Of a stretch of DNA of 64,000 bases, positions 23,318 to 32,509 are shown in pieces. A program made the translations under genes and the position numbers. Origin of the DNA: Nocardia sp. CY41 (GTDB lineage: Bacteria > Actinomycetota > Actinomycetes > Mycobacteriales > Mycobacteriaceae); assembly GCF_009829325.1 (NCBI RefSeq), contig NZ_VUOS01000022.1:124001-188000 (forward strand). Reading direction: 5' to 3'. Position 1 is the stretch's first letter, and each line of letters opens with the position of its first letter. Under the pieces are notes generated by a model that was not told where the DNA came from, ran no database searches, and worked only from the letters and a program-made list of their open reading frames with translations.

Positions 23318-24118
23318 CTAGGACGCGACGGTCGCCGACCGCACGCCGTCGGCGAGTTCCGCCGTCAGCGCACGCACCGCGTCCAGCCCCTGGCCCGCCG
23401 CGCTCACCAGCGCCGATCCGACGATGACGCCGTCGGCGTAGGACGCGATCTCGGCGGCCTGCGCCCCGGAGCGAACACCCAGCCCGACGCCGATCGGGAT
23501 GTCGGAGTGGGCCCGGATTCGCGCGCACAACGCGGGCGCGGCCGAGGACACCATGTCCCGAGCTCCGGTGACGCCCATGGTCGACGCCGCGTAGACGAAG
23601 CCGCGGCTGGCCTCCAGCGTCTTCACCAGGCGCTCCTCGGTGGACGACGGCGCGACCAGGAAGATGCGATCGAGATTGTGCGTGGACGAGGCGACGAACC
23701 AGTCGTCGGCCTCCTCCGGGATCAGGTTCGGGGTGATGATGCCCGAGCCGCCCGCGGCGGCCAGGTCCCGTGCGAAGGAATCCACGCCGTACTTGAGCAC
23801 AGGGTTCCAGTAGCTCATCACGACGGCCTGGCCCCCGGCGCCGGTGATCGCCTCGACGACCGAGAACACGTCGCGCACCCGCACGCCGCCGCGCAGCGCC
23901 TGTTCGGCGGCGGCCTGAATGGTGGGGCCGTCCATCACGGGATCGGAGTAGGCGACGCCGACCTCGACGATGTCGCATCCGGCGTCGACCATGGCGCGCA
24001 CGACCTCGATCGACCCGGCCAGATCGGGGTAGCCCGCGGGCAGATAGCCGATCAGCGCGGCGCGGCCTTCGGCGCGGCAGGCGGCGAAGGTGTTCGCCAA
24101 GCGGGACTGCTGGCTCAC
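23318..24118 (-). CDS. trpA: Tryptophan synthase alpha subunit
   Basis: A 266-residue TIM-barrel enzyme that cleaves indole-3-glycerol phosphate and channels indole to TrpB. The catalytic Glu and Asp lie in DIVEVGVAYSDPVMDGPTIQAA. YLPAGYPD and IGVGLGVRSGAQAAEIASYADGVIVGSALV are typical phosphate-binding regions. I chose the GTG at 24118, which overlaps the trpB stop by three bases; the longer frame lies wholly inside trpB. Confidence 0.95.
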   Translation of the reverse strand: MSQQSRLANTFAACRAEGRAALIGYLPAGYPDLAGSIEVVRAMVDAGCDIVEVGVAYSDPVMDGPTIQAAAEQALRGGVRVRDVFSVVEAITGAGGQAVVMSYWNPVLKYGVDSFARDLAAAGGSGIITPNLIPEEADDWFVASSTHNLDRIFLVAPSSTEERLVKTLEASRGFVYAASTMGVTGARDMVSSAAPALCARIRAHSDIPIGVGLGVRSGAQAAEIASYADGVIVGSALVSAAGQGLDAVRALTAELADGVRSATVAS

Positions 24119-25380
24119 CGGCCCTGCTCCTTCGGCTCGTCGAACAGCCCGAACCACCGCGCTGCCGTGTCCATGTCCTTGTCACCCCGGCCCGAGAGGT
24201 TCACCAAGATGATCGCGCCCGGCCCGAGTTCCCTGCCCAGTTGCAGCGCGCCCGCTACCGCGTGCGCCGACTCGATCGCCGGGATGATGCCCTCGCTGCG
24301 GCTGAGCAGCAGCAGTGCGTCCATCGCCTCGGTGTCGGTGATCGGCCGGTACTCGGCGCGGCCGACGTCCTTGAGATAGGCGTGCTCCGGACCGACGCCC
24401 GGGTAGTCGAGGCCCGCCGAGATCGAGTGCGATTCGATGGTCTGGCCGTCCTCGTCCTGCAGCAGGTACGAGTAGGCGCCCTGGAACGCGCCCGGCGTCC
24501 CGCCGGTGAACGTGGCGGCGTGTCTGCCGGTGTCGACGCCGTCCCCGGCCGCTTCGTAGCCGATCAGCCGGACGTCGGCGTCGTCGAGGAACGCGTGGAA
24601 AATGCCGATGGCGTTGGATCCGCCGCCGACGCACGCGACCACGGCGTCGGGCAGCCTGCCGGTGGCGGCCTGGACCTGGGCGCGGGCCTCCATGCCGATG
24701 ATCCGCTGGAAATCCCGCACCAGCATCGGGAACGGGTGCGGCCCCGCCGCGGTGCCGAAGCAGTAGTAGGTGTCGTCGGCGTTGGTCACCCAGTCGCGCA
24801 ACGCCTCGTTGATGGCGTCTTTGAGCGTCTGGGAGCCGGAGGTCACCGAGATCACCTCGGCGCCGAGCAGGCGCATGCGCGCCACGTTCAGCGCCTGGCG
24901 CGCGGTGTCGACCGCGCCCATGTAGACGACGCAATCCAGGCCGAGCAGCGCGCACGCGGTCGCCGTGGCGACGCCGTGCTGGCCCGCGCCGGTCTCCGCG
25001 ATCACCCGGTTCTTGCCCATCCGCTTGGCGAGCAGCGCCTGGCCGAGCACGTTGTTGATCTTGTGCGAGCCGGTGTGGTTCAGGTCCTCGCGCTTGAGCA
25101 GGATGCGGGCGCCGCCCGCGTGCTCGGCCAGGCGCGTGCACTCGAACACCGGCGACGGGCGCCCGGTGTAGTCGCGCTGCAACCGGTCGAGTTCGTTGAG
25201 GAAGGACTCGTCGAGCCGGGACTTCTCGTACTCGGCGGTGACCTCTTCGATGACCGCCATCAGCGCCTCGGGGACGTGCCTGCCGCCGTAGACGCCGAAG
25301 TGCCCGCCCACGTCCGGCTCGTGGCCGCTGCGCTGGGCGACGCCGTCGCTGGCCTGGGGTACCGCCGTCACGCCGGTCAC
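24115..25380 (-). CDS. trpB: Tryptophan synthase beta subunit
   Basis: A 421-residue PLP enzyme that condenses indole with serine. The PLP Lys is in HTGSHKINN near residue 100, the Gly-rich phosphate loop is CVGGGSNAIGIFH, and ETGAGQHGVATA is the substrate-carboxylate loop. It has GRGDKDM near the end. It is coupled to trpC upstream (four-base overlap) and trpA downstream. Confidence 0.97.
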   Translation of the reverse strand: MTGVTAVPQASDGVAQRSGHEPDVGGHFGVYGGRHVPEALMAVIEEVTAEYEKSRLDESFLNELDRLQRDYTGRPSPVFECTRLAEHAGGARILLKREDLNHTGSHKINNVLGQALLAKRMGKNRVIAETGAGQHGVATATACALLGLDCVVYMGAVDTARQALNVARMRLLGAEVISVTSGSQTLKDAINEALRDWVTNADDTYYCFGTAAGPHPFPMLVRDFQRIIGMEARAQVQAATGRLPDAVVACVGGGSNAIGIFHAFLDDADVRLIGYEAAGDGVDTGRHAATFTGGTPGAFQGAYSYLLQDEDGQTIESHSISAGLDYPGVGPEHAYLKDVGRAEYRPITDTEAMDALLLLSRSEGIIPAIESAHAVAGALQLGRELGPGAIILVNLSGRGDKDMDTAARWFGLFDEPKEQGR

Positions 25381-26195
25381 CGGCCCCGCCGCGCCGGCTT
25401 CGGGCAGGACGGGTGAGTGCCCGCGGTCACCAGCTCGGAGACCGCCGCGCGCGGGTCGCCACTGGTCACCAGTCCCTCACCGACGAGCACGGCGTCCGCG
25501 CCGGCGCCCGCGTAGGCCAGCAGGTCGGCGGTGCCGCGGATGCCGGACTCGGCGATCCGGATGACCTCGGTGGGCAGGCCGGGCGCGATCCGCGCGAACA
25601 CGTCGCGGTCGACCTCGAGCGTCTTGAGGTTGCGGGCGTTCACGCCGATCACCGACGCGCCCGCCTCCAGTGCGCGGTCGGCCTCCTCCTCGGTGTGCAC
25701 CTCCACCAGCGCGGTCATGCCCAGCGACTCGGTGCGGTCGATCAGCGAGGACAGCACGTCCTGCTCCAGCGCCGCCACGATCAGCAGGATGACGTCCGCG
25801 CCGTGCGCGCGCGCCTCGTGGATCTGATACGGGCCGACGACGAAGTCCTTGCGCAGGATCGGAATGTTCACCGTGGCGCGGACCGCGTCCAGGTCGTCCA
25901 GCGACCCGTTGAAGCGGCGGCCCTCGGTGAGCACGCTGATGATCCGCGCGCCGCCGTCCTCGTAGGCCTTGGCCAGGCTCGCCGGGTCCGGGATGTCCGC
26001 GAGTTCGCCCTTGGACGGGCTGGCCCGCTTGACCTCGGCGATCACGCCGATGCCGTCCTCGAGCAGCGCCGCGCGGGCGTCCAGCGGCGCGGGCGCCGCC
26101 GCGGCGGCCGCCTTGACCGCCTGGAAGTCGAGAAGGGCTTCCCGAGCGGCCACATCCGCGCGGACCCCGTCGAGAATCGAGTCGAGTACCGTCAT
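25377..26195 (-). CDS. trpC: Indole-3-glycerol phosphate synthase
   Basis: A 272-residue TIM barrel that closes the indole ring. It contains VIAEVKRASPSKG with the catalytic Lys, ISVLTEGRRFNGSLDDL, PILRKDFVVGPYQIHEARAHGADVILLI and IGVNARNLKTLEVD. The final 12 residues (SCPKPARRGR) are an extension that overlaps trpB. A 183-base gap precedes it. No Trp-rich leader peptide or T-box is seen in that gap, though it contains short GC hairpins, so a separate promoter is possible. Confidence 0.95.
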   Translation of the reverse strand: MTVLDSILDGVRADVAAREALLDFQAVKAAAAAAPAPLDARAALLEDGIGVIAEVKRASPSKGELADIPDPASLAKAYEDGGARIISVLTEGRRFNGSLDDLDAVRATVNIPILRKDFVVGPYQIHEARAHGADVILLIVAALEQDVLSSLIDRTESLGMTALVEVHTEEEADRALEAGASVIGVNARNLKTLEVDRDVFARIAPGLPTEVIRIAESGIRGTADLLAYAGAGADAVLVGEGLVTSGDPRAAVSELVTAGTHPSCPKPARRGR

Positions 26196-26378
26196 CTGGC
26201 TCGAATCCTTTCTGGGGAGACGGACTTGCTACCTGAGAATCCCCCCAGGCGCTGTCTCACCGATGCTGACAAAGAATAAATGGACCTACCGGGCGCGTAT
26301 GCGCCGGGGCTCGGGTTGAACCACGCGGAAGGGCTCCGCGCAAGGTGGCACCCGCCACACCCGCCGCGCGGGGACAGC

Positions 26379-27197
26379 TCAGCGGCCACGTCGGCCCGCC
26401 TCCCCGTGGTCGGGGTCCGCCGGCGGTTCGTGCCCGGGCGCGGGTTCGTCGGTCGGGTCGGTGCCCGCGTCCAGGGCGTCCCACAGCACGCGTTCGGACA
26501 GCTGCGGAGCCGACGGGTCGTCCGCGCGCCGCTGCGTGACTTCCGCCGAGGCGGCGGCGCGCCGGAACACCGGGTTGTCGTACTTGCCGGACAGCCGCGC
26601 CGACTCGGCGGGCATGCGGGCCAGCAGTGCGCCAGCGCCGAACGCGGCGATCGCGCCGAGCAGCGCGAGCACGGCCGGGAACGCCGATGTGGTCGCCGTC
26701 TCGACCTGGGCGCGCGCCGGGAGCTCGGCGAGCGTCGCGGCGCGTTCGGCCGTCTTGCCGGAATTGGTCAGCAGCGCGAACGCGGGCACCGCGGCCACCG
26801 CCGCGACCAACGCGATGAGCACGCCGACCACGCGGCGCAACCAGCCCTTGGTGGCCAGCACCGCCGCGATCGACGCGAGCAGCACCAGCGCCAGCGGGGT
26901 GAGCGCGCCGAACCAGACACCACCGTCGAGGTGATCGGTGCGGGGCTGGGTGAGGCCGTCCGAGGAGGTGATCGTCACCCAGGTCATCCGGGACGACGCC
27001 CACAGCGCGGCGGCTGCGACGGCGAGCAACGCGACCGGCGCCACCGGGTAGTTGCGGCGGGACTCGGTCGCCTCGCCCGGTGCCTCGGTCGGTGTCACGG
27101 AGCTCTCCGCCGGCCCGGGTGCCTGCTGTGCCGCGTTCGTCTCGGGGACCGGTTCCCGCGCCCGGCCCGATTCGTCTTCGGGATGGGCAGCCGTCAT
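26379..27197 (-). CDS. Trp-operon-associated membrane protein (TIGR02234/Rv1610-like)
   Basis: A 272-residue protein. An acidic, disordered N-terminus (residues 1-50) is followed by four membrane helices, with SSRMTWVTITSSDGL between the first and second, the hallmark of the family found in trp operons of actinobacteria. A long acidic C-terminal tail has RTDDPTDEPAPGHEPP-like composition. Its ATG overlaps the trpE stop by four bases, so it is made with anthranilate synthase. A role in tryptophan or tryptophan precursor transport has been supposed but is not shown. Confidence 0.88.
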   Translation of the reverse strand: MTAAHPEDESGRAREPVPETNAAQQAPGPAESSVTPTEAPGEATESRRNYPVAPVALLAVAAAALWASSRMTWVTITSSDGLTQPRTDHLDGGVWFGALTPLALVLLASIAAVLATKGWLRRVVGVLIALVAAVAAVPAFALLTNSGKTAERAATLAELPARAQVETATTSAFPAVLALLGAIAAFGAGALLARMPAESARLSGKYDNPVFRRAAASAEVTQRRADDPSAPQLSERVLWDALDAGTDPTDEPAPGHEPPADPDHGEAGRRGR

Positions 27198-28753
27198 AGC
27201 GCCCCGCCGTCCGCCGTACCCGGCTCCGCGCCGTAGGCGCGCACCGTTTCGGCCGCCGCCACCGCCTTCAGCACCGCCATCGCCTTGTTGCGCGATTCCA
27301 CGTCCTCGTACTCCGGATCCGAATCCGCGACGACGCCCGCGCCCGCCTGCACGTAGGCCGTGCCGTCCTTCAGCAGCGCGGTGCGGATGGCGATCGCGGT
27401 ATCGGCGTCACCGGCGAAGTCCAGGTATCCGACGACGCCGCCGTAGATGCCGCGCCGAGTCGGTTCGAGTTCCTCGATCAGCTCCATCGCGCGCACCTTG
27501 GGCGCACCGGACAAGGTGCCCGCCGGGAAGCAGGCGCGCACCGCGTCCAGCGCGATGCGGCCGGGCGCCAACCGGCCCGACACCGTCGACACCAGGTGCA
27601 TGACATGGCTGTAGCGCTCGATGTGCCGGTACTCGGTGACCCGCACGCTGCCCGGCTCGCACACCCGGCCCAGGTCGTTGCGGCCGAGATCGACGAGCAT
27701 GAGGTGCTCGGCGTTCTCCTTCTCGTCGGCGAGCAGGCCCTTCTCCAGCAGCAGGTCCTCCTCCTCGGTGCCGCCGCGCCAGCGGGTCCCCGCGATCGGA
27801 TGGGTCGTCGCCACACCGTCTTTCACGGTGACCAGCGCTTCCGGGCTGGAGCCGACGATGGAGAACGCGGTGCCGCCCGCGCCGTCCGGGATGTGCAGCA
27901 GATACATGTACGGGCTCGGATTGGACGCGCGCAGCATCCGGTACAGGTCGATCGGCGCCCCGTCGTAGTCCATCTCGAAACGCTGCGACAGCACCACCTG
28001 GAACGCTTCGCCCGCCTCGATCTCCTTCACCAGGCGGCGCACGCCCGCGCCGAACTCCTCGGTGGTGCGCCGGCGCCGGTACCGCGGCTCGGGCCGGTCG
28101 AACACCGACACGGTGGAATCCGCGGGTGCGCCGAGCGCGGCGGTCATCCGGTCCAGCCGGGCCACCGCGTCGTCGTAGGCTTCGTCGACCCGCTCGGCGG
28201 TGCCGTTCCAGTTGACCGCGTTGGCGATCAGCGTGATCGCGCCCTCGTGGTGGTCGAACGCGGCCAGATCGGTGGCCAGCAGCAGCACCATCTCCGGCAG
28301 TCGCAAGTCGTCGACCGCCAGGCTGGGCAACCGCTCCATCCGGCGCACCGCGTCGTAGCCGAGGTATCCGACCATGCCGCCGGTCAGCGGCGGCAGCCCG
28401 GGCAGGCGCTCGGTGCGCAGCAACTCCAGCGTCTCGCGCAGGGCCCGCAGCGGATCGCCGCCGGAGGGCGCGTCGGCCGGGACGCTGCCCAGCCAGGCCG
28501 CCTCGCCGTCCACGACGGTCAGCGCCGACGGGCTGCCCGCGCCGATGAACGACCAGCGCGACCACGACCGGCCGTTCTCCGCGGACTCGAACAGGAACGT
28601 GCCGGCCCGGTCCGCCGCGAGTTTGCGGTAGGCCGACAGCGGAGTCTCGGAGTCCGCCAGGACCTTTCGGGTCACCGGGACCACCCGGTGCTCCGCGGCC
28701 AGCTGATGGAACTGTTCGCGGGTCGTGGTGGTGGGAGTGGACGCGCCTGGCAT
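27194..28753 (-). CDS. trpE: Anthranilate synthase component I
   Basis: A 519-residue chorismate-binding enzyme. The N-terminal domain has ESAENGRSWSRWSFIGAGSP with the feedback site, and the catalytic domain has VLSQRFEMDYDGAPIDLYRMLRASNPSPYMY, ISPE-equivalent SIVGSSPEALVTV, the GTR motif in HPIAGTRWRGGTEEED and CFPAGTLSGAPKVRAMELI near the C-terminus. The glutamine amidotransferase TrpG is not in the window. It starts the trpE-membrane protein pair; no attenuator peptide with Trp codons is visible upstream. Confidence 0.95.
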   Translation of the reverse strand: MPGASTPTTTTREQFHQLAAEHRVVPVTRKVLADSETPLSAYRKLAADRAGTFLFESAENGRSWSRWSFIGAGSPSALTVVDGEAAWLGSVPADAPSGGDPLRALRETLELLRTERLPGLPPLTGGMVGYLGYDAVRRMERLPSLAVDDLRLPEMVLLLATDLAAFDHHEGAITLIANAVNWNGTAERVDEAYDDAVARLDRMTAALGAPADSTVSVFDRPEPRYRRRRTTEEFGAGVRRLVKEIEAGEAFQVVLSQRFEMDYDGAPIDLYRMLRASNPSPYMYLLHIPDGAGGTAFSIVGSSPEALVTVKDGVATTHPIAGTRWRGGTEEEDLLLEKGLLADEKENAEHLMLVDLGRNDLGRVCEPGSVRVTEYRHIERYSHVMHLVSTVSGRLAPGRIALDAVRACFPAGTLSGAPKVRAMELIEELEPTRRGIYGGVVGYLDFAGDADTAIAIRTALLKDGTAYVQAGAGVVADSDPEYEDVESRNKAMAVLKAVAAAETVRAYGAEPGTADGGAL

Positions 28754-28941
28754 GCACTCATCATCCCAGGCCGGGTCGGTCGGCCGGTGAGCGGTGCCGA
28801 TGTCGCGACGCCGGAGGCGACAAACCCGACAAATCAGGTCGACCGTCCGGTTCCCACGCGGCCGCCGGAGGTGTGGCGCCGCTCACTACACTCGCGGCGT
28901 TCCACGTCGCATGCGGTATCCATCTCGAGAGGAGACAACTG

Positions 28942-29253
28942 ATGTACCCCTCGCCATCGGTAGCGCCCGAGGGTTCTCGGCACGTCCCGAACCACAGCGC
29001 CCCGCACCGCCATACTCCGCGGACGGCGGGCACGAGCCATCCCGTCCGCGCGCAAGGCGCTCCCGGTAATGCGCTCGCCTCCTTCGTCACCTACGTCAAA
29101 GCACTGGAGTCCCTGGACAAGAACCGTTTCCCCGACGAGTACGCCGTGCACAGCGACCGCATCAAAGAGCTGCGGCCGTTCCTGCGCGCCCACGGCATCC
29201 TCGATGTGATGGCGATCAAGAATCCGGAGGTGGCGGCGCTCATCGGCGCGTAG
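28942..29253 (+). CDS. Hypothetical protein (103 aa)
   Basis: A 103-residue protein from the ATG at 28942, which has an AGGAGA site eight bases upstream. The first 45 residues are Pro/His/Ser-rich and likely disordered. The remaining 58 form a helical domain (LASFVTYVKALESLDKNRFP and IKELRPFLRAHGILDVMAI). No family is recognised. It diverges from trpE. Confidence 0.6.
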   Translation: MYPSPSVAPEGSRHVPNHSAPHRHTPRTAGTSHPVRAQGAPGNALASFVTYVKALESLDKNRFPDEYAVHSDRIKELRPFLRAHGILDVMAIKNPEVAALIGA

Positions 29254-29393
29254 CCGCCCTCGCACCCCGGCTCGTGCCCGCCCACCGACGCGGCGATCGG
29301 ATCCCAGGCGGCGCATCGACGGGCACGAGCGACAGGTTCCCACGCGGGAACGCGATATCCGCTTCGACCAAGCGCCCGGTAGTGTTCCCGGGT

Positions 29394-29849
29394 ATGCAGC
29401 AAGGACAGCTCGCCCCCGATTTCGAGCTTCCCGATCAGTCCGGCACCCCCCGTTCGCTCGGCGCGCTGCTGGCGGACGGTCCACTGGTCCTCTTCTTCTA
29501 TCCCGCGGCCAATACGCCGGTGTGCACGGCCGAGGCCTGCCACTTCCGTGACCTCGCCGCCGAATTCGCCGCGCTCGGCGCCACCTGCGTCGGCATCTCC
29601 ACCGACAAGGTGGACACCCAGGCCGGGTTCGCCGAGAAGCAGCGCCTGGGCTATCCGTTGCTGTCCGACGCCGACGGCGCGGTCGCCGCGAAGTTCGGGG
29701 TGAAGCGCGGGCTACTGGGCAAACTGGCGCCGGTGAAGCGGCAAACCTTTGTCGTCGACACCGACCGCTCCATTCGCAAGATCATCACCGGCGAGTTGCG
29801 CGCCGCCGTGCACGCCGACGAAGCCCTGAACTACCTGCGCAACCGGTAG
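29394..29849 (+). CDS. bcp: Thiol peroxidase of the Bcp/PrxQ family
   Basis: A 151-residue peroxiredoxin. GQLAPDFELPDQSGTPRSL opens the fold; the peroxidatic Cys is in FFYPAANTPVCTAEACHFRD, with a second Cys five residues on, the PrxQ two-Cys pattern. It reduces hydroperoxides using thioredoxin-type donors. The place next to the trp and his clusters matches bcpB (Rv1608c). Start chosen at the ATG at 29394, since a longer frame is low-complexity. Confidence 0.92.
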   Translation: MQQGQLAPDFELPDQSGTPRSLGALLADGPLVLFFYPAANTPVCTAEACHFRDLAAEFAALGATCVGISTDKVDTQAGFAEKQRLGYPLLSDADGAVAAKFGVKRGLLGKLAPVKRQTFVVDTDRSIRKIITGELRAAVHADEALNYLRNR

Positions 29850-29899
29850 CCCGCGCGCCGCAGCCGGTTCCCGCCGACAGGGCGGCCTAGGCTGGAACC

Positions 29900-30454
29900 A
29901 TGACTCCGACCGACGTTCAGCCGGGCGAGCGCAAACCCGCGGCAGCCGTCTGGCGCACACGGATCATCGGCGGCGCCGTCATCCTCGCGGTCCTGGTCGT
30001 CTGCTACGTCATCCTGTCCGCGTTCATCCCGCGCTGGTGGGCGCAGCGGGTCGGGTCGATGGTGCACGGAAGCTTCGCCAAGGGCATCGGCTGGGGTCTG
30101 TTCTTCGGCGGATTCTGCACCCTCGTCACCCTTTTCCTGCTGTTGTTCGCCGTGCTGGTGTGGCGGCGAAAGGCGGGCAGGTTCCTGGCCGGGGCGGCCG
30201 CGGTCGTCGCGATCCTGTTCGCGATCCCCAACCTGATGACACTGACCATCGTGCTGGGCAACAGCAGCGCCGCCCACGCGGGCGAGCGGATCCTGGATGT
30301 CGACGCGCCCGCATTCCGCGGCGCCGCGCTCACCGGCGCCGTGATCGCGACGCTGCTATTCCTTATCGCCGTCGCGCTGTTGCTACTGCGCAGGTGGCGG
30401 CGCACACACCCGGCTACTCCGAAGACCGAGGAGACGCCGCCACCGAACGTGTGA
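29900..30454 (+). CDS. Four-helix membrane protein, unknown
   Basis: A 184-residue protein with four hydrophobic helices at about 24-46, 64-92, 97-117 and 142-164, short basic loops and a Pro/Thr-rich cytoplasmic tail. An RWWAQRVGSMVHGSFAKGIGWGLFFG segment links helices 1 and 2. It resembles uncharacterised permease-like proteins of nocardiae. It starts 50 bases after bcp and may be co-transcribed. Confidence 0.7.
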   Translation: MTPTDVQPGERKPAAAVWRTRIIGGAVILAVLVVCYVILSAFIPRWWAQRVGSMVHGSFAKGIGWGLFFGGFCTLVTLFLLLFAVLVWRRKAGRFLAGAAAVVAILFAIPNLMTLTIVLGNSSAAHAGERILDVDAPAFRGAALTGAVIATLLFLIAVALLLLRRWRRTHPATPKTEETPPPNV

Positions 30455-30598
30455 GTGAACTCACGCCACGCAGCATCTTTATGACGGTCGAGCGAAGTCG
30501 TGGCAAACTCGATGTCGCGGGTGACTGTGCACAAGCTTTTCGACAATCACTAGGACTACGAACAAAACCACGTCACTTGGCTTGAAAGAAGGCACACA

Positions 30599-31105
30599 GT
30601 GACGAAGTGGCTCGACCCGGTCGAACAACGCGCGTGGCGGGCGATCGTGGCGTTGATGACCCGGCTGCCGGGAGCTCTGGACACCCAGCTGCAGCGCGAG
30701 TCCGGCGTGACGCATTTCGAGTACTGGGTACTGACCCTGTTGTCGGAGGAACCGGGCCACCGACTGCAGATGAGTGAGCTCGCCCACAAGGCAAATGCAT
30801 CGTTATCGCGGTTGTCGCACGTGGTCTCCAAGCTGGAGCGCATGGGGTGGGCGCAGCGCTCCGCCACGGCGGGGCGGCGCGGCGTGCACGCCGTGCTCAC
30901 CGACGAGGGCTACGTGAAGGTCGTCGAAGCCGCTCCCGGATATCTCGAGGCGGTGCGTCACTTGGTCTTCGACGGCTTGGACGACGCGCAGAAAGCCCAG
31001 GTCGCCGAGCTCGGCGAGCTGCTGGCCGAGCGGCTCGCCGCCGCGCTCGACCAGCTCGGCGGACTCGCCCCGGCCAGTCGGAACGACCGCTCGAACGGCG
31101 CCTAG
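30599..31105 (+). CDS. MarR-family transcriptional regulator
   Basis: A 168-residue winged-helix regulator starting with GTG after AGAAGG. Residues 40-110 carry the MarR core: LTLLSEEPGHRLQMSELAHKANASLSRLSHVVSKLERMGWAQRSATAGRRGVHAVLTDEGYVKV, including the DNA-reading helix and the Arg-rich wing. The dimer helices flank it. No target gene is obvious: the upstream gene is a membrane protein and the downstream one is convergent hisI. The ligand is unknown. Confidence 0.88.
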   Translation: MTKWLDPVEQRAWRAIVALMTRLPGALDTQLQRESGVTHFEYWVLTLLSEEPGHRLQMSELAHKANASLSRLSHVVSKLERMGWAQRSATAGRRGVHAVLTDEGYVKVVEAAPGYLEAVRHLVFDGLDDAQKAQVAELGELLAERLAAALDQLGGLAPASRNDRSNGA

Positions 31106-31115
31106 CCGGGCGCCG

Positions 31116-31463
31116 TCAGGAGCGCGCGGCCAGCAGCACGTCCGAGTCGAAGCAGGTGTGCGTGCCGGTGTGGCAGGCCGCGCCCTCTTGATCGACCACC
31201 AGCAGGATCGTGTCGCCGTCGCAGTCGAGTCGCACTTCGTGCACGTACTGGGTGTGGCCGGAGGTCTCCCCCTTGACCCAGTACTGCTGCCGGGAGCGCG
31301 AATAGTACGTCGCCTTACGGGTTTCCAGCGTGCGCGCCAGCGCCTCGTCGTCCATCCACGCGACCATCAGCACGTCACCGGTGGCGCGTTCCTGCGCGAC
31401 GGCCGACACCAGCCCGGCGTCGTTGCGCTTGAGACGGGCGGCGATTGCGGGATCGAGACTCAT
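31116..31463 (-). CDS. hisI: Phosphoribosyl-AMP cyclohydrolase
   Basis: A 115-residue enzyme for the third step of histidine synthesis, ring opening of phosphoribosyl-AMP. It has VLMVAWMDDEAL, RSRQQYWVKGETSGHTQYV and the zinc/metal motif LDCDGDTILLVVDQEGAACHTGTHTCF. It is the monofunctional form; hisE is not adjacent. I chose the ATG at 31463 because the fold starts there. It is the last gene of the his group, 42 bases after the oxidoreductase gene. Confidence 0.94.
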   Translation of the reverse strand: MSLDPAIAARLKRNDAGLVSAVAQERATGDVLMVAWMDDEALARTLETRKATYYSRSRQQYWVKGETSGHTQYVHEVRLDCDGDTILLVVDQEGAACHTGTHTCFDSDVLLAARS

Positions 31464-31505
31464 AGCACCGTTATAACAGGGCCGTCCGCCGCCGGACATG
31501 CGCGG

Positions 31506-32450
31506 TCAGCCCACGTGGGAGCGCTGGAGTTCACCCAGCACCGCCCAGGTGCGCCGCTGGTCGTCCAGGGTGGTCAGATCGGTCTGGGAGAAGACCACCT
31601 CCGTCGCGCCCGCCGCGAAGTACTCCGCGACGCGGGCCGCGATCAGCTCCTCGCCACCGATCACGACCAGTTCCGCCGCCCGGGACGCCCCGGACAGCTC
31701 GATCATTCGGGCATAGGACGGGATGTCGTCGTAGAACGCCGTCTGGGCCGCGGCGGCCGCACGCGCGGCCTCCACGTCGGCGGTGACGACGCCGGGGACC
31801 AGCACGGTGATCCGCGGCGCCGGGCGTCCCGCCCGCTCGGCCGCGGCGGTGAGCGGCGCGACGATGTGCTCGGCCAGCGCGCTCGGGCCGACCAGGAAGG
31901 GCAGCGTGCCGTCGGCCAGCTCACCGGTGACGCGCAGTGCCTGCGGCCCCATCGCGGCCACCAGGATCGGCACGGGCGGGTGCGCGCCGGCCACCGCGGC
32001 GGGCAGCGGAGCGGCGGCGGTGAGCGTCTCGCCGTGAAAATCCACCGTGCCGGTGTGCAGCACGGTGCGCAGCGCGGTGAGGAACTCGCGCAATCGGGTG
32101 ATCGGCCGGTCGAAGGAGCCGCCGAATACCGGCTCCGCGAAGGTTTTCGCGCCGAGTCCCAACCCGAGCGTGAACCGGCCGCCGGTGGCGGCCTGCGCGG
32201 TCTGCGCCTGACCGGAGATCAGCAGCGGATGCCGCGCGATGATCGGGACCGCGGAGGTGCCGACCGCGACTTCGGGCACGGCGCGGCCGACGATCCCGGC
32301 CAGCGCGATGGCGTCGTGGCTGAACGTCTGGCCGAACCACAGCGACGACAGTCCCGCGGCGGCCGCCGACGCCCCGAGCGACACCGCCGCGTCCACAGCG
32401 TTGCCGGTGGCATCGAGAGCGAACGGGGACAGCGCGATTCCGATGGTCAT
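31506..32450 (-). CDS. F420-dependent LLM-class oxidoreductase
   Basis: A 314-residue luciferase-like TIM barrel of the actinobacterial F420 type. It shows SLWFGQTFSHDAIALAGIVGRAVPEVAVGTSAVPIIARHPLLISGQAQTAQ in pieces typical of the family, then GRFTLGLGLG and VPILVAAMGPQALRVTGELADGTLPFLVGP. It probably reduces or oxidises a small substrate with coenzyme F420. It is inserted between hisF and hisI with the same orientation, so it may be read with the his genes without being part of histidine synthesis. Confidence 0.85.
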   Translation of the reverse strand: MTIGIALSPFALDATGNAVDAAVSLGASAAAAGLSSLWFGQTFSHDAIALAGIVGRAVPEVAVGTSAVPIIARHPLLISGQAQTAQAATGGRFTLGLGLGAKTFAEPVFGGSFDRPITRLREFLTALRTVLHTGTVDFHGETLTAAAPLPAAVAGAHPPVPILVAAMGPQALRVTGELADGTLPFLVGPSALAEHIVAPLTAAAERAGRPAPRITVLVPGVVTADVEAARAAAAAQTAFYDDIPSYARMIELSGASRAAELVVIGGEELIAARVAEYFAAGATEVVFSQTDLTTLDDQRRTWAVLGELQRSHVG

Positions 32451-32509
32451 GCCCGATGCAACCGCGCCGCCGGGAACCGCCTTCCGGCTCGGCGGATTTC
32501 CGCCAGCCG

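Noticed and set aside
26196..26378. Possible T-box or trp attenuator before trpC
   Set aside because: No T-box consensus, no Trp-rich leader frame and only short GC hairpins are visible.
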